From the NCBI RefSeq assembly GCF_025144225.1, contig NZ_JALXXB010000006.1, positions 62,001-126,000 of the forward strand: DNA of 64,000 nucleotides. The letters are read 5' to 3'. Positions 55,942 through 64,000 of the stretch are shown here, piece by piece. The DNA comes from Aestuariimicrobium sp. p3-SID1156 (GTDB lineage Bacteria > Actinomycetota > Actinomycetes > Propionibacteriales > Propionibacteriaceae). The position numbers and the translations under genes are program-made. The first letter of the stretch is position 1. The number at the start of each line of letters is the position of its first letter. The notes beneath the pieces are model-generated. The model was not told the DNA's origin. It saw only the letters and a list, made by a program, of their open reading frames with translations, and ran no database searches.

Positions 55942-56904
55942 ATGACTCTGTTCGAGAGCCGCCTCACCCGCCGCAGCCTGGGTGCCCTCACCGCCGCCGC
56001 CCTCACGCTGACCGCCACTGCCTGCGGCCAGGACTCTGCTGCCCCGAGCTCTTCCAACGAGAAGGTCCGCATTGAGCACGCCCAGGGCTCGACAGAGGTC
56101 GTCAAGGACCCGAAGAAGATCGTCGTCCTCGAATTCGGCGCCCTGGACACCCTGCACGCCCTCGGTCTGGCTGACCGCGTCGTCGGTCTACCCAAAGGCG
56201 GCGTCGTCCCCACCGCGCTGGAGCAGTTCAAGGACAAGAAGTACAGCGATGTCGGCACCCTGGCTGAACCGAACGTGGAGGCCATCAACAAGCTGAAGCC
56301 GGACCTGGTCATCGTCGGCTTCCGCAGCGCCAAGAAGTACCCCGAGCTTGCCAAGCACTTCCCCACCATCGACATCACCTACACGCAGGACGGCCCGTTC
56401 TACGACGGTGTTGCGAAGGCCTCCACCATCATCGGCAAGGCTGTCGGCAAGGAGTCGGAGGTCAAGGCCAAGCTCGCCGAGCTGAAGACCGCCATCGAGG
56501 CTGCGAAGTCGAAGATGCCGCAGGGCACCAAGGGCATGGTGCTGATGACCTCGGCTGGCAAGGTGACGCTACACGGGCCGACCTCCCGCTACAGCGTGAT
56601 CCACCGCGACCTGGGCGTGACCCCCGCCATCGAAAAGGTCAGCGAAGGCTCGCACGGCGACCCGATCTCCTTCGAGGCGATCCAGAAGGCCAACCCGGAC
56701 GTCATGTTCGTGGTCGACCGCGATGCCGCCATCGGCGAGTCCGGCAAGGCCGCCAAGCAGGTGCTGGACAACGAGCTGGTCGCCAGCACCAAGGCCTGGA
56801 AGAACAACAAGGTCGTCTACCTCGACGGCCAGCGCTGGTACATCACCATGCACGGCCTGGACAACGCCAGGGCCATGGTCGAGGAAACCGTCAAGGGCCT
56901 GTGA
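55942..56904 (+). CDS. Iron-siderophore ABC transporter substrate-binding lipoprotein
   Basis: A 320-residue cluster A-II binding protein with a TAT-like RRSLG signal and lipobox Cys at about residue 28 (LTATAC). Two lobes joined by a long helix are expected. Segments such as VVGLPKGGVVP and KPDLVIVGFRS suit the FatB/CeuE-like catecholate or mixed siderophore group. Regulated by the iron box upstream; overlaps the permease gene in GTGA. Confidence 0.9.
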   Translation: MTLFESRLTRRSLGALTAAALTLTATACGQDSAAPSSSNEKVRIEHAQGSTEVVKDPKKIVVLEFGALDTLHALGLADRVVGLPKGGVVPTALEQFKDKKYSDVGTLAEPNVEAINKLKPDLVIVGFRSAKKYPELAKHFPTIDITYTQDGPFYDGVAKASTIIGKAVGKESEVKAKLAELKTAIEAAKSKMPQGTKGMVLMTSAGKVTLHGPTSRYSVIHRDLGVTPAIEKVSEGSHGDPISFEAIQKANPDVMFVVDRDAAIGESGKAAKQVLDNELVASTKAWKNNKVVYLDGQRWYITMHGLDNARAMVEETVKGL

Positions 56905-57902
56905 CCAGAAGCACGTCTTTCGCGCTCGCCGTGGCCGGGGTTCTCACCCTGGCCACGGTGAGCCTGTTCGTTGGCGTGAACGACCTCTCCCCGCTGGACA
57001 TCCTCAGCGGACGCGCCAGCGACCAGCAGTGGCAGACCCTGTTCGCCAGCCGCATCCCGCGCACGGTCGCGGTGTTGCTGGCCGGGTCTGCGCTGGCCAT
57101 GTCCGGCCTGCTGATGCAGTTGCTCGTGCGCAACAAGTTCGTCGAACCCGGCACCGTGGGGACCTCGGAATCCGCGGGCGTCGGCATCCTCGCGGCGACC
57201 CTGCTGTGGCCCGAGTCCCCGCTGTGGGTCAAGATGCTGGTCGCGATCCTCACCGCCCTGGCGGGAACCGCCCTGTTCATGCGGTTGGTGAACAGCCTGC
57301 CCCGCGGCGAATCGGTGATCGCGGTCCCGCTGGTCGGCCTGATGCTCTCGGGCATGATCGCGGCCGCCACCACCTTTGTGGCCTACCGCTTTGACCTGCT
57401 GCAGACTCTGGGTGTCTGGATGGCCGGCGACTTCTCCGGTGTCCTGCGTGGACGCTATGAAATGTTGTGGGTGATCGCGGCCGTCTTCGTCGCCGTTTGG
57501 ATCGCCGCCGACCAGTTCACCATCGCCTCCCTCGGCAAGGACCACGCCAGCAACCTGGGCCTGAACTACCAGGGCGCCATGAACCTGGGTCTGGCCATGA
57601 TCGCGATCAGCAGCGCTGTCTGCCTGGTCGTGGTCGGCAACATCGCCTTCGTCGGACTCGTGGTCCCCAACCTGGTCAGCGCGATCCTCGGCGACAACCT
57701 GCGTCGTTCGCTGGGCTGGGTGGCGGTCTCCGGAGCCGCCTTCGTGCTGGTCTGCGACCTGCTCGCCCGCACCATCAACTTCCCCTATGAGATCCCGGTC
57801 GGCACCATCGCCGGGGTCATCGGGGCTGCCATTTTCCTGGGGATGCTGCTGCGACGCCTCCCCGCACGTTCGGCTCCCTCACGACGGGCGGTGAACGCAT
57901 GA
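56901..57902 (+). CDS. Iron-siderophore ABC permease (FecCD family), first subunit
   Basis: A 333-residue permease with nine or ten hydrophobic helices. RIPRTVAVLLAGSALAMSG near the N-terminus and GNIAFVGLVVPNLVSAI are FecCD hallmarks. It pairs with the next gene product to form a heterodimeric channel (FatD/ViuD-like). Start GTG 56901, 4-nt overlaps on both sides. Confidence 0.92.
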   Translation: MTRSTSFALAVAGVLTLATVSLFVGVNDLSPLDILSGRASDQQWQTLFASRIPRTVAVLLAGSALAMSGLLMQLLVRNKFVEPGTVGTSESAGVGILAATLLWPESPLWVKMLVAILTALAGTALFMRLVNSLPRGESVIAVPLVGLMLSGMIAAATTFVAYRFDLLQTLGVWMAGDFSGVLRGRYEMLWVIAAVFVAVWIAADQFTIASLGKDHASNLGLNYQGAMNLGLAMIAISSAVCLVVVGNIAFVGLVVPNLVSAILGDNLRRSLGWVAVSGAAFVLVCDLLARTINFPYEIPVGTIAGVIGAAIFLGMLLRRLPARSAPSRRAVNA

Positions 57903-58915
57903 TCAGCTCGACCCTCCCTGCGTCCGTGGCGCCCGGCAGGGGACGCACGCAGCGACGCGACTGGAACAGCCCTGCTGCCCGCCTCGCCATCGCCTGCGTC
58001 CTGGCCGGGCTCTCGCTGTTCGCCTTCCTGGCCATCGATTCGGGCTGGGATCTCGCCTTCACCCTGGAGTTCCGCGGCCGCAAACTGCTCGGCATGGCCC
58101 TGGTCGGCATCGCCACCGGCGCCGCGACCGTTGCCTTCCAGACAGTGACGAACAATCGCATCCTGACGCCGTCGGTGATGGGGTTGGACGCCCTGTTCGC
58201 CTTCATCCAGACCCTGCTGTTGTTCCTGCTGGGAGCGACGATCTCCTCCCAGGTCAGCCCGGTGGCGATGTTCACCATCAACCTGATGGTGATGATGGGC
58301 TTTGGCGTCGGGTTGGCTGGCCTGCTCGTGTCGCGGCGCACCAGCGTGCACCTGCTGGTGCTGATCGGCATCGTGCTGGGCACCCTGCTGCGCTCCTTGC
58401 AGTCGCTGCTGACGCGGATGATGGACCCGGCCTCGTTCCTGATGCTGCAGGGCAACCTGTTCGCCTCGTTCAACACCATCCACCCCGAGCTGCTGGGCGT
58501 CTCGACGGTCCTGGTCGTGCTCGGATGCGGTTGGCTCTGGTACCGACGCCACGAACTCGACGTGATGACGCTGGGTCCGGACGCAGCCCAGGGCCTGGGC
58601 GTGATCCCCCAGCGCATCACTCGCGAGGTGTTGCTGGTGGCGGTCATGCTGGTCAGCGTCTGCACTGCCCTGGTCGGACCGATCACGTTCCTGGGCCTCA
58701 TCGTGGCCAATGTGGCCTACCAGATCTCCGGTTCGGGCAAGCACCGCTGGACCATGCCGATGTCGGCTGCCCTGGCGGTCATCATGCTGGTCGGCGGCCA
58801 GGCGATCCTGGAACACGTCTTCGGGCAGTCCACCCTGCTCAGCGTCCTCATCGAGTTCGGCGGCGGACTCGTCTTCATCTGGCTCGTCATCCGTGGCGCC
58901 GCACTGCGCACCTAG
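57899..58915 (+). CDS. Iron-siderophore ABC permease (FecCD family), second subunit
   Basis: A 338-residue FecCD permease: RGRKLLGMALVGIATGAATV, VGPITFLGLIVANVAYQISG. The first 40 residues are hydrophilic and basic. It is the FatC/ViuG-type partner of the preceding subunit. ATG overlaps the upstream stop. Confidence 0.92.
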   Translation: MISSTLPASVAPGRGRTQRRDWNSPAARLAIACVLAGLSLFAFLAIDSGWDLAFTLEFRGRKLLGMALVGIATGAATVAFQTVTNNRILTPSVMGLDALFAFIQTLLLFLLGATISSQVSPVAMFTINLMVMMGFGVGLAGLLVSRRTSVHLLVLIGIVLGTLLRSLQSLLTRMMDPASFLMLQGNLFASFNTIHPELLGVSTVLVVLGCGWLWYRRHELDVMTLGPDAAQGLGVIPQRITREVLLVAVMLVSVCTALVGPITFLGLIVANVAYQISGSGKHRWTMPMSAALAVIMLVGGQAILEHVFGQSTLLSVLIEFGGGLVFIWLVIRGAALRT

Positions 58916-58938
58916 CCTCGGGAATAGGAGATAGAGAA

Positions 58939-59760
58939 ATGATCAAGGTCACCAACGTCACCAAGGCCTACGGGCGCTCAGTGGTGGTCGACGACGTCAG
59001 CATCTCCCTCCCCACCGGCGGCATCACGTCGATCGTGGGCGCGAACGGCGCCGGCAAGTCCACCCTGCTGTCCATGATCGCGCGGCTGCTCGACCTTGAT
59101 TCGGGCCAGATCACCGTCGGAGGACTGGACGTCGCCACCACTGACTCGATGGAGCTCGCCCGCACCCTGGGCATCCTCAAGCAGGACAACGGCCTCCAGG
59201 TGCGCTTGACCGTGCACGACCTGGTCAGCTACGGCCGCTACCCCCACAGCAGGGGACGCCTCAAAGCTGCCGACCACGAGGCCATCAACTCAGCCATCGC
59301 CCACATGGACCTCGGCGCGCTGCGCGACCGCTTCCTGGACGAGATGTCCGGCGGCCAGCGCCAGCGCGCGTTCGTGGCGATGCTGCTGGCCCAGGACACC
59401 GAGTACCTCTTGCTGGACGAGCCGCTGAACAACCTGGACATGGCCCACGCCCTGTCGATGCTGCACCGGCTGCGTCGGGCCGCCGATGACCTCGGCAAGA
59501 CCGTGATCATGGTCGTCCACGACATCAACTTCGCCTCCGCGTGGAGCGACCACATCGTCGCCATGAAGGACGGTCGGGTGGTCCTGCAGGGTCGTCCGAT
59601 GGACATCGTCGATTCGGAGATGCTCCGCGAGGTCTTCGGGGTCAACTGTGCCGTGGACAAGGCCTCGGGCTGCCCAATCGCGCAGTACTACCGCCCCGCC
59701 GAGGTCGAGGCAACGCGCCGGGAGCTGGTGGCGGAGAATCCGGGCGTCCGGGCCGGCTGA
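58939..59760 (+). CDS. Iron-siderophore ABC transporter ATP-binding protein
   Basis: A 273-residue FepC-like ATPase. Walker A GANGAGKST (about 34-42), signature MSGGQRQRAFVAM, Walker B LLLDEPLNNLD, His switch VVHDI. It powers the importer. ATG 58939 follows GGAG after a 23-bp gap. The C-terminal extension CPIAQYYRPAE is usual in this branch. Confidence 0.93.
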   Translation: MIKVTNVTKAYGRSVVVDDVSISLPTGGITSIVGANGAGKSTLLSMIARLLDLDSGQITVGGLDVATTDSMELARTLGILKQDNGLQVRLTVHDLVSYGRYPHSRGRLKAADHEAINSAIAHMDLGALRDRFLDEMSGGQRQRAFVAMLLAQDTEYLLLDEPLNNLDMAHALSMLHRLRRAADDLGKTVIMVVHDINFASAWSDHIVAMKDGRVVLQGRPMDIVDSEMLREVFGVNCAVDKASGCPIAQYYRPAEVEATRRELVAENPGVRAG

Positions 59761-59819
59761 GTCGACTGCGCGTCCGAGTTGAGCGCAACGCTCCCAAGAG
59801 CATCTGGCACCCTTGAGGT

Positions 59820-60635
59820 GTGTCCAGCAGATCCCCCCATGCCCGCAATGCCACCGCGTGGTTCCGACTCGGGAACATTGACGTCACCACCACCGTCCTG
59901 GTCGTCGGGCTCGGCGTCCTGAGCGTCCTGGCAGCGGTCATCGCGCCCACACTGCCGGGATGGCTCGCCTTCCACATCTCGCCGGTCCTGCAGGGTCAGG
60001 TGTGGCGTGTCGTCACCTGGCCCTTCGCCAACTTCATCAGCTTCGGGACGCTGATCTCCCTGCTGATGCTGTGGTACTTCGGGCGCGACCTGGAGGAGAC
60101 CCTGGGTCGCCGTGGGATGATGTGGCTGCTGGTGGGCATCTGGGCCTCCTTCACGCTCGTGTCGGCAGGCGTCGGCGCGGTGCTGCCCGGTGGCGCACTG
60201 GCGGGGATGGGTCTGGTCCAGCTGGCAGTCCTGCTGCTGTGGATTGCCGAGTACCCCAGCCGTCGCTTCCTGTTCAACATCCCGGCCTGGGCCTTCGGCG
60301 CCTTCATCGTGGCCCTGCAGGTGCTGTCCTACCTGGCCTACCGGGACTGGTCCTCGTTGGCGACCTTGGTCCTGGGGATGGCGCTGGTCGCCCTGGTCGC
60401 CCGCAGGCTGGGCATGCTCGGTGAGTACCGATGGCTACCGGGACGCCCGGTACAGCCGCGGTCGGCGCGTCCTGCGAAGCCCTCACGCAAGGAGCGCCGG
60501 GCATCCGAGCGACGCGCCAGCGACGACGCCCGCATGGATGCCCTGCTCGCCAAGATCAGCGAGCAGGGACTGCACTCCCTCAGCGATCGCGAGCGCAAGG
60601 AGCTCAAGGACCTGAGCGCGCGACGCCGCCGCTGA
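59820..60635 (+). CDS. Rhomboid-fold membrane protein lacking the catalytic serine
   Basis: A 271-residue protein with six hydrophobic helices and a basic C-terminal tail ending in a small helical domain (ARMDALLAKISEQGLHSLSD, DUF6576-like). The order QVWRVVTWPF, LMLWYFGRDLEE matches rhomboids, but the GxSG active-site motif is replaced by ALAGMG, so proteolysis is unlikely. It may act as a rhomboid-like chaperone or scaffold. Start GTG 59820. Confidence 0.8.
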   Translation: MSSRSPHARNATAWFRLGNIDVTTTVLVVGLGVLSVLAAVIAPTLPGWLAFHISPVLQGQVWRVVTWPFANFISFGTLISLLMLWYFGRDLEETLGRRGMMWLLVGIWASFTLVSAGVGAVLPGGALAGMGLVQLAVLLLWIAEYPSRRFLFNIPAWAFGAFIVALQVLSYLAYRDWSSLATLVLGMALVALVARRLGMLGEYRWLPGRPVQPRSARPAKPSRKERRASERRASDDARMDALLAKISEQGLHSLSDRERKELKDLSARRRR

Positions 60636-60646
60636 CCCCCTGTGGC

Positions 60647-61909
60647 TCAGACGCCCGACCAGTAGGCCTCGAGCGCCCGGGAGAGGTACCAGGGGTCGTC
60701 CACCCCGCACATTTCGCGGGCGGAGTGCATCGACAGCAGCGGGATGCCCACATCGACCGTGGTGATACCCAGCCGGGTTGCGGTGATCGGGCCGATGGTG
60801 GAGCCACAGGGGATCGCATTGTTCGAGACGAACGGTTGGCTGGGCACCTCCGAGGCCTGACAGGCCCGGGCCCAGAGCGCGGCCCCGACGGCGTCGGTGG
60901 CATAGCGCTGGTTCGCATTGATCTTCAGCAGCGGCCCAGAATTCAGCAGCGGCTGGTTGTGCGGGTCATGATTGCCGACGTAGTTCGGGTGCACCGCGTG
61001 CCCGGCATCGGCCGAGATACAGCTCGACCGCGCGATCATGGCGTGCCACCGATCGCCGGTGATGCCGTGGCCGGCGGCGATGCGACGCAGCACGTCCTCC
61101 AGGATCGGGCCCGCCGCACCGGTGGTGCTCGCCGAGCCCACCTCCTCGTGGTCGAAGGCCGCCAGCACGGCGATGTCGGAACCCAGCTCGACCTGCTTGA
61201 GCGCCTCGAGGGAGGCATGGACGCTCGACAGGTTGTCCATCCGGCCGGACGCGAAGAATTGCTCATTGGCTCCGAAAATGGCCGGGGGCTGCACACAGTA
61301 GGCGACGACATCATGGAAGGCCATGTCAGAACGGTCGATCCCGACCTGTTCGCACAGCAGTTCCTCGATGTCCAGGCCGGGCTCGCTGACGGCGAACAGC
61401 GGCTGCATGTGCTGCTGCCGGTCAAGCTTCAAACCCTCGTTCTGCCCACGGTCCAGGTGGATGGCAAGCTGCGGAATGCGTAGCACCGGACCGGTGCGAA
61501 CGAGATGGACCTCCCCATCGACCGTCGTCAGGCGTCCGGCCAGCCCGAGTTCACGGTCGAGCCAGGAATTGAGCAGCGGGCCGCCATAGACCTCCACCCC
61601 GGCCTGCTGCCAACCCGCCGCCGTCCAGGTGGCATTCGGCTTGAGGGTGAAGGTCGGGGAGTCGGTGTGGGAGCCCACGATCCGGAAGCCGGTGGAGTCA
61701 TCGACGGTGTCGGGCACCAGCCAGGCCATCACGGCGCCGTCGCGCACGATGAACTGGCCACCGCGGGCGCGATCCCAGGGCTTGGACTCGTCCAGGCGGG
61801 TGAAGCCCGCCGCCTCCAGCTGGGAGGCCACCTCCGCCGCGGCGTGGTAGGAGCTCGGGGAGGCCTGGATGAACCGGCTGAAGTTCTCAATGTGGTCGCG
61901 CGCTGACAT
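60647..61909 (-). CDS. M18-family aspartyl aminopeptidase
   Basis: About 420 residues. M18 metal-ligand segments are visible: IVGSHTDSPTF (His, Asp), AAFDHEEVGSAS (Glu pair), SADAGHAVHPNY (Asp) and LLSMHSAREMCG (His). The enzyme removes acidic N-terminal residues using two zinc ions and forms large oligomers. ATG 61909 is preferred; ATG 61918 or 61939 would bring it to or past the TetR stop upstream. Downstream of the TetR gene on the same strand. Confidence 0.93.
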   Translation of the reverse strand: MSARDHIENFSRFIQASPSSYHAAAEVASQLEAAGFTRLDESKPWDRARGGQFIVRDGAVMAWLVPDTVDDSTGFRIVGSHTDSPTFTLKPNATWTAAGWQQAGVEVYGGPLLNSWLDRELGLAGRLTTVDGEVHLVRTGPVLRIPQLAIHLDRGQNEGLKLDRQQHMQPLFAVSEPGLDIEELLCEQVGIDRSDMAFHDVVAYCVQPPAIFGANEQFFASGRMDNLSSVHASLEALKQVELGSDIAVLAAFDHEEVGSASTTGAAGPILEDVLRRIAAGHGITGDRWHAMIARSSCISADAGHAVHPNYVGNHDPHNQPLLNSGPLLKINANQRYATDAVGAALWARACQASEVPSQPFVSNNAIPCGSTIGPITATRLGITTVDVGIPLLSMHSAREMCGVDDPWYLSRALEAYWSGV

Positions 61910-61922
61910 GGGATCCATCCAA

Positions 61923-62579
61923 TCAGACCGGCCCGACAAAGCCGAGGGACCGCACCTGCTGCTCCACGACGTGCTCGTAGAACGGCTCCGCCGAGGTCAT
62001 CACGCCCACGAAGTGCCCCGACAGCTCCAACGTCAGGACGCCGACGAGTTGCGCCAGGGCCGCGATCGCTGCGGTCAGTCCAGCAACCGGCGCGTCGGGA
62101 AGGTCGGCGACCAACGGTTCCATCGCGGCCGCTACGTCCGAGGACAACTCGGGAGCGCCACCTTCGGCCGCGGCCCGCAGGAAGGGCTCGGCCACTCGGG
62201 CAGCTTCGGGGATCGTCTCGCGCGGGGCCTGGTAGCCGGGGACCGGCGTGCCGTAGAGGAGCTGGAACTCGTGGGGGCGTTCGGTCGCCCACTCCCGGAG
62301 GCAGTGGGCCAGGTCACGCCAGGCCCCGGCGCCGCGGGAGTCCCTTGCCGCGGACTGGAGGGCGTCGGCCAGGTTGCCATAGCTCTCCAGGATGAGCGCC
62401 GTGAGCAAGGCATCCCGACTGTCGAAGTAGCGGAACACGGCCGAGGACACCATGCCGACGTCGCGGGCCACCTCACGGGTGGACAGCGAGCCGGCCCCCT
62501 TCTCGGCGATCTGCCGACGGGCGCTGGCCAGGATGCGAGCCCGAGTCTCGAACCTGTTCTGTTCGCGGATTCCTGCCAC
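61923..62579 (-). CDS. TetR-family transcriptional regulator
   Basis: A 218-residue regulator with N-terminal helix-turn-helix (SLSTREVARDVGMVSSAVFR, YFDSRDALL) and a WHG/TetR_C_13-type ligand domain (LREWATERPHEFQLLYGTPV). GTG 62579 begins it. It is divergent from a membrane-protein gene with two copies of a palindrome in the gap, so it likely represses both itself and that gene. Confidence 0.88.
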   Translation of the reverse strand: MAGIREQNRFETRARILASARRQIAEKGAGSLSTREVARDVGMVSSAVFRYFDSRDALLTALILESYGNLADALQSAARDSRGAGAWRDLAHCLREWATERPHEFQLLYGTPVPGYQAPRETIPEAARVAEPFLRAAAEGGAPELSSDVAAAMEPLVADLPDAPVAGLTAAIAALAQLVGVLTLELSGHFVGVMTSAEPFYEHVVEQQVRSLGFVGPV

Positions 62580-62612
62580 TCCCCCATCATGACTGACCTT
62601 CCCGCAGAAAGC

Positions 62613-62673
62613 GAGAGCACTGCTCTTGACTTTTGGGAGGCACGCCCACAGACTCGACCAGAGAGCACTGCTC
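62613..62673. promoter_or_regulatory. Two TetR operators
   Basis: GAGAGCACTGCTC occurs at 62613-62625 and again at 62661-62673, 48 bp apart. Its core AGAGCA-C-TGCTCT is a dyad with 6-bp arms (complete in the first copy). A TTGACT -35-like element directly follows the first copy. Both lie between the divergent TetR and membrane-protein genes. Confidence 0.75.
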
Positions 62674-62693
62674 ACAGAAACGACGGAGGACTC

Positions 62694-63347
62694 ATGCCCC
62701 GCTCGCCCTTCCGCCGACTCACCGCACCCCTGGTCGGGACCGGCACCTGCATGGCGGCCTACCTGGTGGTGCGGCCCTACGGCGACCACTCCACCGACCT
62801 GCTTCAGCAGGCGACCGCCCTCGCCAGCTGGCGCTGGATCGTCGGCCACCTGTTCGGCGTGGCGGCGATCGCCCAGTTCGCGTGGGTCGGGCTGCGGCTT
62901 GAGGAGGCAGTCCCCCACGACGCGTCACGGGCCACGCGCAGACTGGCTCGGGCGGCGCGGGCCACAGGGCTGGTGGGTGCCGTGGCGAGCCTGCCCTACT
63001 ACGGCATGGAGACCTTCGGCCTGCACATCCTGGGTCGGTGGCATCTGGCGAGTGCCCAGGTCGACTTCCCGCTGCTCGTGGAGCAGATGCGCAATCACCC
63101 CGCTGCCCTGACGACCTTCGGCATCGGACTGGTGTCGCTGGCAGCTTCGGGCGTCCTGATGGCGCTGGCGTGGCAGCGCACCGCACGCCCCCGCTGGGCT
63201 GCCTGGCCGCTGGGGGCATTGATGGTGGGCTTCCTTCCACAGTTCTTCCTCCCGGACGCTGGGAGGATCGGCTATGGCGTGGCCTACTGCGCCGCCGCGC
63301 TTGTCCTCGCCACGACCACCGCACGGAACACCTCGCGCCGACACTGA
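62694..63347 (+). CDS. Membrane protein of unknown function, TetR-controlled
   Basis: A 217-residue protein with about six hydrophobic helices (for example IVGHLFGVAAIAQFAWVGL, AALTTFGIGLVSLAASGVL). ATG 62694 follows GGAGG. No family is recognised with confidence. It is probably the target of the divergent TetR repressor, which suggests induction by a small hydrophobic compound. Confidence 0.7.
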   Translation: MPRSPFRRLTAPLVGTGTCMAAYLVVRPYGDHSTDLLQQATALASWRWIVGHLFGVAAIAQFAWVGLRLEEAVPHDASRATRRLARAARATGLVGAVASLPYYGMETFGLHILGRWHLASAQVDFPLLVEQMRNHPAALTTFGIGLVSLAASGVLMALAWQRTARPRWAAWPLGALMVGFLPQFFLPDAGRIGYGVAYCAAALVLATTTARNTSRRH

Positions 63348-63443
63348 TCCCATGGCCACCGGCTCCACCCTCGGAGGAGCATGATCCGGGGCTGCCCGGG
63401 ACGCCTGGCAGGTTTTGTCAGACCTCTCCGGCACAGTGGGACC

Positions 63444-64000
63444 ATGACCACTGCGGATGTCCTCACGCTCCTGTTCGGCGTCGTCCTGGGCGCGGTCTGC
63501 GCCTGGCTGGTGCTGCGGTCGCGAGTCCAGTTGCAGGACGCCACCGGGCGCGCTGACCTGGCCGATACCCGCGCGGCGATGGAGCGAGCCGTAGCCGAAA
63601 CCGCGACTGCTCGTGGCGAGACCAACCAGGTGCGCGCCGAGCTCGCTGGGGTGCGGGCCCTGGTGGAATCGGGCCGGGCGGACCTGGCCCAGGCACAGGC
63701 CGAGCGCGCCGAAACGGAGTCGGCGCTGAGCGAGATGCGGGCGCGGGCCAGCGAGGCGCAGTCAAAGCTCGCGGGCGTGGTCGCCGAACGGGACGCCGCG
63801 ATCAAGCGAGCCGATGAGATCGCCGCTGACCACGAACGCATGGCGCACCAGTTCAAGGCCCTGTCGGCTGAACAGCTGGAGCACCAGAACAAGCTGGCGA
63901 ACGAGGCAGCCGCCGAGCGACAGAAGCAGGTGGACGCCATCGTCGCTCCCCTGGCCCAGCAACTCAAGGACTTCCAGACCCGCCTGACCGAGATGGAGAA
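63444..64000 (+). CDS. rmuC: DNA recombination protein RmuC (3' end outside window)
   Basis: The visible 185 residues begin with one hydrophobic helix (VLTLLFGVVLGAVCAWLVL), then a long coiled coil rich in Ala, Glu and Arg (about residues 25-180), the N-terminal architecture of RmuC. The nuclease-like core lies beyond the window edge. RmuC limits DNA inversion at short inverted repeats in E. coli. Confidence 0.85.
   Translation, partial: MTTADVLTLLFGVVLGAVCAWLVLRSRVQLQDATGRADLADTRAAMERAVAETATARGETNQVRAELAGVRALVESGRADLAQAQAERAETESALSEMRARASEAQSKLAGVVAERDAAIKRADEIAADHERMAHQFKALSAEQLEHQNKLANEAAAERQKQVDAIVAPLAQQLKDFQTRLTEME

Overview
This is a GC-rich actinobacterial chromosome segment. Gene families and order (fdxA next to dapC, PfkB/SorC and FGGY/RpiB sugar-phosphate genes, VanW-type wall protein, DtxR- and Zur-type boxes, frequent GTG/TTG starts, 4-nt gene overlaps) point to Propionibacteriales, most likely Propionibacteriaceae. 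That placement rests on family resemblance, not on a search.

Layout. 1-7 kb: truncated DUF222/HNH protein, dapC, ferredoxin, VanW-like surface protein, aminopeptidase N. 7-10 kb: SorC-regulated operon with a glycerol-3-phosphate-dehydrogenase-like enzyme and a PfkB kinase. 10-14 kb: SppA, an MFS exporter, RarD. 14.4 kb: a nested palindrome. 14.5-20.6 kb: DeoR-RpiB-HAD-FGGY kinase-transketolase cluster, a likely route from a sugar alcohol or ketose into pentose phosphates. 20.8-24.5 kb: acetyltransferase, cysteine hydrolase and a Zur-boxed zinc ABC transporter. 24.5-36.2 kb: housekeeping and stress genes (sirtuin, lipase-like hydrolase, Tpx, Nudix, amidotransferase, TRIC channel, a small membrane protein-kinase-MMPL-regulator operon, a Xi-class GST-like reductase).

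37.0-54.2 kb is accessory DNA. At its left edge a marC gene and a patatin gene are scrambled into each other. Then come a TetR/DUF998 pair (DUF998 broken by an in-frame stop), a hydrolase, an orphan HigA, two unknown single-gene modules, an excisionase-like protein, an IS21 element inside an exonuclease-like gene, an IS3-family (IS150-like) element inside a gene that follows hsdR, and an intact type I restriction-modification operon (hsdM-hsdS-hsdR).

The key observation is that the 3' end of the conserved ATPase gene ychF (encoding ...VEFRFNV-stop) is repeated four times inside this accessory region (39120, 40405, 40945, 41541), separating small modules, while ychF itself (54195-55286) has lost its normal last codons and runs straight into hsdM with a GTGA overlap. 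The three copies that point the wrong way all lie inside one segment (about 40380-41785). Flipping that segment back rebuilds a higB toxin gene whose two halves now lie on opposite strands, and makes all copies point the same way as ychF. I read this as repeated site-specific accretion of gene modules at the 3' end of ychF, followed by inversion and decay. No integrase is visible.

55-64 kb returns to core genes: a small membrane protein, an iron-box-controlled siderophore ABC importer, a rhomboid-fold protein lacking the catalytic serine, an M18 aminopeptidase, a TetR regulator with two operators facing a membrane protein, and the start of rmuC. No tRNA, rRNA or CRISPR array was recognised.
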